Source: CAINDZ01 sp964399195
Lineage (GTDB): Bacteria > Krumholzibacteriota > Krumholzibacteriia > LZORAL124-64-63
Assembly (NCBI GenBank): GCA_964399195.1
Contig: CAYNPY010000011.1
Location: 1-57,057 of the forward strand
Reading direction: 5' to 3'
DNA: 57,057 bases
Under the pieces are notes generated by a model, which saw nothing but the letters and a program-made list of their open reading frames with translations, ran no database searches and was not told the origin of the DNA. This document shows positions 53,001 to 57,057 of this stretch, piece after piece; position 1 is the stretch's first letter; the number at the start of each line of letters is the position of its first letter. Both the position numbers and the translations under genes were made by a program.

Positions 53001-54847
53001 GGATCGCCGAGCAGCGTGTAGCTCTCGAAGGTCCAGCGGTCCAGGTAGTTCTGCACGGTGGCGGCCAGGAACGGCAGGCGGCTGAGCGCGACCAGCCGGC
53101 CGACCCGGTGCTCGCCCTCGCAGTACAGCTGGCCGAAGAACTCCTGCTGGTAGCCGTTGACCGCGTACGGGAACGCCTCGCGGGTCGAACCCAGCGCGGC
53201 GACGGCGCCGCCGCCCGGGTTCTGCAGCAGGCGTTCCATCAGGCAGCTGTTGTCGAAGGCGGCGGAGGCGCAGTTCAGGCCGTAGAGCAGGAACTGGCGG
53301 CCCTCGTTGGCGAGGTTGTCCGCGTCGACGGTCGTGAAGTTCCCGTCGCCGACCGACATGTTGAAGAAGTAGCCGTGCCCGATCTGGTTGACGATGCCGT
53401 AGTGGCCGGTGTTCAGCGTGTCGACCAGGCTCGCCTTGGTCAACGGCAGGTCGCGGGGGTACAGGGCGTCGGTCTCGTACATGCGCAGGGCCTGCATGTC
53501 CGTGCACGAGCCGATGAGGTTGGTGTACTGCTGGTGCGCGAAGCTCGCCCCGTCCATGATGATCGTGGCTCCCGGCTGGTAGTTCTCCGGGAACAGCACC
53601 TCGGCGGCCAGCAGCACGCGATTCGTCCAGTCGACGCCGGCCGGCTGCGACTCGTACCCGATCACCTTCTGCACGAACAGCTGCGCGTCGGCCGGGGTGC
53701 TGACGGGGGCGCGGCCGAGGTACACCTCCTCGGCGAAATCGACCAGGTCGCCCGGCTGCTCGTAGCGGGCCGGCTGCCCGTAGTTCTCGTCGCCGTCCGC
53801 GTTCCAGTTGCCGTCCAGGCACGCGAAGTAGAGGTCGCAGGGGATCGGCGTGTAGCTGTTGGCGGGGTAGAGCGAGTTGAAGATGATGCGCGGCGGCAGG
53901 ACGTCCGAATCGCCGCCCAGCAGCACGTACTGCACGCCCCACTTGGCGTACGCGTCCTGGATGTAGTAGCGGATCGACTCCTGCAGGTCCGAGCCGCGGC
54001 GGTGGTTCGCGACGATGTACTCGCGCGTGGCGACCACGGTCGGCAGGCCGCGCGCCGTGCGGTAGTCGGCCAGGACCTGGAAGGCGGGAGCCATCGCCTC
54101 GTTCGTGATGATCAGGCCGGCGACGGGGCTGCCGGACAGGCTCGGCGTCTTGTCGGGGCTGAAGCCGCCGCTCGGGGTCGCCACGGACAGGCCGTCGCGG
54201 CGGGCCGCGCCCGCCAGCGCGGACGGGTTGTCGACCAGGCGCTCGAGCAGGCGACGGGATTCCGCGGCCTCGCCCGGCACGAGGCGTTCGCGCGCCAGGA
54301 TGTCGGGGGCGCCGCCGCCGGTCGCCCACTCCACGCGCACGGCGTAGGCTTCCAGGAAGTCGCACTCGCCGTCTCCCGCCGGCAGCAGCGGCTGCACCGC
54401 GACCGCCACCAGCTGGTAGCCCCGCCAGGCGTGCACCGAAGCGGCGGCCAGCCAGCGGTCGCCGCCCGGCTCGGCGGCCGGCAGCCGTTGTCCGGTCGAG
54501 GTGAACACATCGCCCGCGCGCGCCAGCGTGCCTGGCACGCGCTCCCGGTGGACGGACAGGGGCTCGAGGAAGATCCCGGCGACGCGGCGATCCGCCGGCA
54601 CCACCAGCAGGTGGTGGCGGGCCGGCACCTGCGGCGCGCCCGGGCGCGGCAGCAGCCGGGTTCCCGGCATCGCCGGCGTCAGGCCCTCCGGCGCCGGGAT
54701 CCAGGTCAGGTCGGCGCGCTCGAAACGATCCTCGTGGATGACTTCGCCCGCGGCCGGAATCGAGCCGGCGGCCGCGGCAGGCCCGGCGAACGCCAGCGGA
54801 AGGGCCAGGGACAACAGGGCGAAGACGCCGACGGCGGGGCGACGCAT
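50033..54847 (-). CDS. Giant secreted C25 (gingipain-like) cysteine protease with FG-GAP and FlgD-like domains
   Basis: Secreted protease of 1604 residues. After a signal peptide (about 1-26) and a propeptide-like region, the C25 catalytic domain covers about residues 220-620: the catalytic His491 in NQIGHGYFF and Cys526 in YGLNCASAAF are 35 residues apart, as in gingipains. C-terminal to it come Ig-like segments, an FN3-like domain (about 945-1040, GYTVYRADSPTGPW), seven or so FG-GAP/VCBS-type repeats with DxDGDGxPE calcium-binding motifs (about 1050-1480), and the FlgD-like tail (about 1515-1604, NPFNPSVSV, ending LVLVR). ATG at 54847 is chosen for the GGAGG site 6 nt upstream. C25 proteases are normally type IX secretion cargo. 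Confidence 0.92.
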   Translation of the reverse strand: MRRPAVGVFALLSLALPLAFAGPAAAAGSIPAAGEVIHEDRFERADLTWIPAPEGLTPAMPGTRLLPRPGAPQVPARHHLLVVPADRRVAGIFLEPLSVHRERVPGTLARAGDVFTSTGQRLPAAEPGGDRWLAAASVHAWRGYQLVAVAVQPLLPAGDGECDFLEAYAVRVEWATGGGAPDILARERLVPGEAAESRRLLERLVDNPSALAGAARRDGLSVATPSGGFSPDKTPSLSGSPVAGLIITNEAMAPAFQVLADYRTARGLPTVVATREYIVANHRRGSDLQESIRYYIQDAYAKWGVQYVLLGGDSDVLPPRIIFNSLYPANSYTPIPCDLYFACLDGNWNADGDENYGQPARYEQPGDLVDFAEEVYLGRAPVSTPADAQLFVQKVIGYESQPAGVDWTNRVLLAAEVLFPENYQPGATIIMDGASFAHQQYTNLIGSCTDMQALRMYETDALYPRDLPLTKASLVDTLNTGHYGIVNQIGHGYFFNMSVGDGNFTTVDADNLANEGRQFLLYGLNCASAAFDNSCLMERLLQNPGGGAVAALGSTREAFPYAVNGYQQEFFGQLYCEGEHRVGRLVALSRLPFLAATVQNYLDRWTFESYTLLGDPALQLWSASPQPLAVTAPASLPLGQQTVNVTVTSGGAPVAGAVVCLQKAGEALAWATTDAAGQVALPVLLSSTGSASLTVTGPNLAAYTGSIAITASGRYLKITGLPLLDNGTLGSIGNGNGVIDAGERIAFTPTYLNTGTSSASSLRGALSTTTPGVTVLTTEVVVSNAAAGAATSAQTPILVDFAAGLPDGRPIKFRSDVRSGTTHWYSEIEVVLNAPEPEVDTLDWQDATWGDGDGMPDDGERLAVTVDLRNFGAGTTGPLTGRLRTQDPNVVLHDTVAAFTALGLLGQGQAASPFSLSLTSAAGGGSAWLLVTDAYGRQLRHDFSVGRPGAPTGLVASTELGPDAILLTWEAPAGPGILGYTVYRADSPTGPWTRINRDVVERVCAYTDSGLPQLTPFHYRVAALDSSRVPSAMSAVVSKSTAPGELQGFPAGFDGETSGPLAVGDIDGNGRPEIVLASNQVWAWHHDGTEVRDGDGQALTLGQFTAFPDGVLLELAAVTMHDLDGQPGKEFIVCQRNQGPKVHVFRADGSHLPGWPRPLNTATGSTINWAAPAVGDIDGDGQPEIVINTVNGMVWAWNADGTEVRDGDGNPATQGIFFTRPGAEGEWSRSGPTLIDLDGDGARDIVFGTKNDATGTKRLLALRHDGTYLPGFPRVVNGAVNCDIAAGDVDGDGQPEFVFFDNWQWLFVVRKDGTNYPGFPKLMPYPANAEWVTSPALADLDDDGWLEIVYTPNASGLSAKLVVVSTKIADGTSGQVRPGWPVDLPGSSEASPVVGDLDGDGVPEIVQGIGGGDVGAPYNLYVYHADGQPMSGFPITLTGPVRTSPVITDLDLDGDVDLVYGGWDFRCHVWDLPFAHSEAKAFWPTFKGNMRRDGVLSSPGVATVAGPAVPAAPLALDLPWPNPFNPSVSVRLYADGAREVKLAVHDVRGRRVRSLYEGRLAEGWRTVVWDGLDDGGRAAASGVYFLRAEGAGAGTATRKLVLVR

Positions 54848-54934
54848 GCATGGCCTCCGGTGCGGGATGATGATGCGCGGACGGACCCAGTCCGCCCGGT
54901 CGGGGCGCATCCGTGCGCTCCGGGTGCCTCATCA

Positions 54935-54964
54935 AGTCTACAACGGATCGGGGGGCGGCGGCAA
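54935..54964 (-). promoter_or_regulatory. Candidate promoter of the C25 protease gene
   Basis: On the minus strand TTGCCG (54964-54959), 18 bp, then TAGACT (54940-54935). Both boxes match consensus at about 4/6. Leader of about 80 nt. Confidence 0.4.
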
Positions 54965-55105
54965 TGCGGCCGGCGCCGCAGTCCCCATGGCGCCGGGCGT
55001 CCGGGGACCCGGCGGCCCCGTTGAACGCGCCGATTCAACGAGACCGGCCGTCGCGGCGCCGCTTTTCCGGTTTCCCGGGCCGCGGCGGCGGGTCATCTTC
55101 ACGGC

Positions 55106-57057
55106 ATGGAATCCCCTCGCCCTGACAGCCCCGGCGCCATCCCGGGCCCGCTTCCGGTCGGCTCACCAGCCGGGTGGGCCGCCTGGTACGAGCGCGCCTG
55201 GCCCCGGTTGAGCGCCGGCGGCGTCTGGCTGCGGGGCGGCGAGCTGAACACCGTGCCGGCCGACCAGTGGGAGCAGCGCCCGTACCGCGCGCTGGTGGCC
55301 CGGCTGTCGACCTACCGGGACACGGCCGTCTCGACCTCGCACCTGCTGATCCACGCCGTGCTGGCGGGGTTGGACGGCGTCTACCCGGACCTGGCCTGGC
55401 TGCCGCCGCCGCGCGACGGCGAGCTGATGGCGGCCGACGGCGTGCCGTGGCTGCTGGGCACGCAGACCAAGCGCGGCGTCCGCGAGTTCGACTGCCTGGG
55501 CGTCTCGCTCTCGGTGCCGCAGGAGCAGGTCAACCTGGCCGCTATGCTGCTGCGCAGCGGAATACCCTGCGACCGCCGCGAGCGCCTTGACGACGCGTCG
55601 GTGCCGCTCGTCATCGCGGGCGGGGCCAGCGTCGGCGCCGCCGCCGCGCTGTACGGCGCCGAATCCGGCGTGGACGGCGTCTTCGTCGGCGGCGAGCCGG
55701 GCGTGATCGCCGCGCTCTTCACGCGCTGCCGCGACGGCCGCTCGCGGGGCTTGAGCAAGCGCGAGGTGCTGGACACGCTGCGCGGCCTCGACGGCTTCGT
55801 GATGCCGGGCGAAGCGCCGTCGCCGCCCCGGCCGCGCGCGCCGCGGGCGGACCTCGAGCCGACCGTGATCCCCGCCGCGACGATGCCCGTCAGCTACGAT
55901 CCCGCGCGCACGGGCATCGTCACCGTGCCGGTCACCGAGGGCTGCCGCTGGAAGTGCAGCTTCTGCTACGAATCCTGGCTGCACCCGAGCTACCGGAGCC
56001 TGCCGGGCGCGCAGATCGACGCGCGCGCCCGCGAATTGAAGGCTTGGGCCGGCGCGCACCGCGCCGAGCTGTTCAGCTTCAACTTCGACATGCACGAGGA
56101 CATCCGCGGCATCATCGAGCGCCTCAGCCAGCGCTTCGACCGTCTGGGCCTCAAGAGCCAGCGTTTCGACCAGCTGGCCGACGACCCCGGGCTGCTGGAT
56201 CTGATGCACGCGGTGGGCAAGACCAGCCTCACCTGCGGCATGGAAGGGATCTCCGACCGCCTGCGGGCCTACCTCAACAAGCGTCTGGACCAGGAGAAGC
56301 TGCGGCGCGCGTTGGCCGCGATCGCCGCGGCGCCGCTGCGGCAGGTCAAGATCTTCCTCATCGCCACCGGGCACGAACGCCAGGACGACCTGGACGAGTT
56401 CGCGGCCCTGCTGGCCTGGTTTGGCAACGAGCTGGCGGCGCAGGGGCGGCGTCCGCGCGTCGTCTTCTCGATCACGCCGCTGGTGCACTTCCCGTCCACG
56501 CCCTTGGGGTTCGAGGCGCCGCCGCCGCCGGAGCGCGCGGCGCGGGCCGTGCGGCGCCTCGCGCGGACGGTCCGGCAGGCGGGATTCCAGGTGCGCGCGG
56601 CCGCGCGCGATCCCGAGGCCGTGGTGACGCAGGCGCTGGTCAGCGGGCGCCACCCGCAGGCGCCCGCCGCCCAGCCGGGCGATGCCGACGCGACCTGGCG
56701 CGCGCTGGTCGCGACGGTGCGTGCGCACGGCTTCGTCTACTACGACGCGATCACGACCGCCTTCCACGACGAGTTCCTCGGGAGGCTCGCCGCGGACGGC
56801 GGCGTCACCGCCGCGACGTCCCCGCCGACCCTGGCGCCGGGCGTGCCGGAGGGCCCGGTCCGCCGCGTGCACGCGCTCAGCCGCCGCGGGCTGGACCTGC
56901 CGGCGGGAACCGGGGCGCCCCCGGCGGCCGGCGCCGAGCGCGCCGCGCGGCCGCCCGCGCCCGCGGCCGGCGCCGCGGCCGCGCGCCGCCCCCGCATCCA
57001 CCCGGCCCCCCCCGACCGGCGCGGGGTGGTGTTCAACGTCGCCCAGGGCGCGGCGCA
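55106..57057 (+). CDS. Radical SAM protein (B12-binding-like N-terminal part), 3' end outside the window
   Basis: Cytoplasmic radical S-adenosylmethionine enzyme; 650 codons are present and the frame is still open at the window end. Residues of about 1-250 resemble the cobalamin-binding Rossmann part of TIGR03960-type proteins (LVIAGGASVGAAAAL, GVDGVFVGGEPG). The radical SAM core follows, with the CxxxCxxC cluster motif Cys280, Cys284, Cys287 in EGCRWKCSFCYE, and the later SLTCGMEGISDRLRAYLNK segment typical of the barrel. The last 150 or so residues are Ala/Pro/Arg-rich, perhaps a linker to the DUF2344-like tail seen in some homologues. Function not known; related proteins act in tRNA modification or methylation. 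Confidence 0.87.
   Translation, partial: MESPRPDSPGAIPGPLPVGSPAGWAAWYERAWPRLSAGGVWLRGGELNTVPADQWEQRPYRALVARLSTYRDTAVSTSHLLIHAVLAGLDGVYPDLAWLPPPRDGELMAADGVPWLLGTQTKRGVREFDCLGVSLSVPQEQVNLAAMLLRSGIPCDRRERLDDASVPLVIAGGASVGAAAALYGAESGVDGVFVGGEPGVIAALFTRCRDGRSRGLSKREVLDTLRGLDGFVMPGEAPSPPRPRAPRADLEPTVIPAATMPVSYDPARTGIVTVPVTEGCRWKCSFCYESWLHPSYRSLPGAQIDARARELKAWAGAHRAELFSFNFDMHEDIRGIIERLSQRFDRLGLKSQRFDQLADDPGLLDLMHAVGKTSLTCGMEGISDRLRAYLNKRLDQEKLRRALAAIAAAPLRQVKIFLIATGHERQDDLDEFAALLAWFGNELAAQGRRPRVVFSITPLVHFPSTPLGFEAPPPPERAARAVRRLARTVRQAGFQVRAAARDPEAVVTQALVSGRHPQAPAAQPGDADATWRALVATVRAHGFVYYDAITTAFHDEFLGRLAADGGVTAATSPPTLAPGVPEGPVRRVHALSRRGLDLPAGTGAPPAAGAERAARPPAPAAGAAAARRPRIHPAPPDRRGVVFNVAQGAA

Noticed and set aside
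1..57057. tRNA, rRNA, CRISPR array, insertion sequence or prophage
   Set aside because: No cloverleaf-like sequence, spaced repeat array, transposase, integrase or phage structural gene was recognised by eye on either strand.

Overview
This is about 57 kb of very GC-rich (roughly 70%) chromosomal DNA from a Gram-negative bacterium. The evidence for an outer membrane is a TolC/RND pump, an outer-membrane phospholipase A and several lipoproteins. Three large secreted proteins end in the same FlgD-like domain (a PNPFNP motif near its start and a short hydrophobic-plus-Arg terminus). With the two kinase-TPR receptors, a Tricorn-type protease and a gingipain-type (C25) protease, this suggests a high-GC candidate phylum near the FCB group, such as Eisenbacteria or Krumholzibacteriota. 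That placement is inference; there is no rRNA gene in the window. No tRNA, CRISPR array, insertion sequence, integrase or phage gene was seen, so this looks like ordinary chromosome.

Layout. 1-4.3 kb (minus strand): prolyl oligopeptidase (cut by the window edge), phosphate transporter with its DUF47 partner, and a small membrane protein. 4.4-8.7 kb: a membrane protein with a TPR tail facing a large putative lipoprotein. 9.0-15.9 kb: a tight five-gene operon of TetR regulator, TolC, membrane fusion protein, RND permease and phospholipase A. 16.0-21.5 kb: TerC, a cysteine-desulfurase-like PLP enzyme and a Tricorn protease. 21.7-28 kb: a secreted FlgD-tailed protein, a Ser/Thr kinase with TPRs and a small membrane protein. 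28.6-32.4 kb: a secreted orphan, a TIGR03987-type membrane protein, an RhlE-type helicase and a TolB-like lipoprotein. 32.5-36.6 kb: a NapH-type iron-sulfur protein with two heavy-metal-domain-like proteins, divergent from an SLC12-like transporter. 36.6-40.7 kb: gamma-glutamyltransferase, a CPBP protease and an FG-GAP protein. 40.9-47.4 kb: a second kinase-TPR gene coupled to an ECF sigma factor, a flippase, and a hemerythrin/PAS plus DUF1858-DUF2249 pair. 47.5-57 kb: a coiled-coil protein, a selenocysteine-containing thioredoxin-fold lipoprotein coupled to an ATP-grasp ligase, a giant C25 protease and a radical SAM enzyme running off the end.

The most notable item is at 48360-48911 on the minus strand. 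What looks like two short frames is one redoxin gene with an in-frame TGA exactly where the first Cys of a CxxC motif should be (UGVC). A hairpin meeting the bacterial SECIS rules lies 16 nt downstream. Other points of interest are the phospholipase A built into an efflux operon, an RND permease lacking the usual proton-relay Asp pair and Lys, a sigma factor placed downstream of its kinase, and the iron-sulfur/HMA-like gene trio behind a near-consensus promoter. Several promoters here share one layout: TTGnnn or a close variant, 16-18 bp, then TAnnnT.
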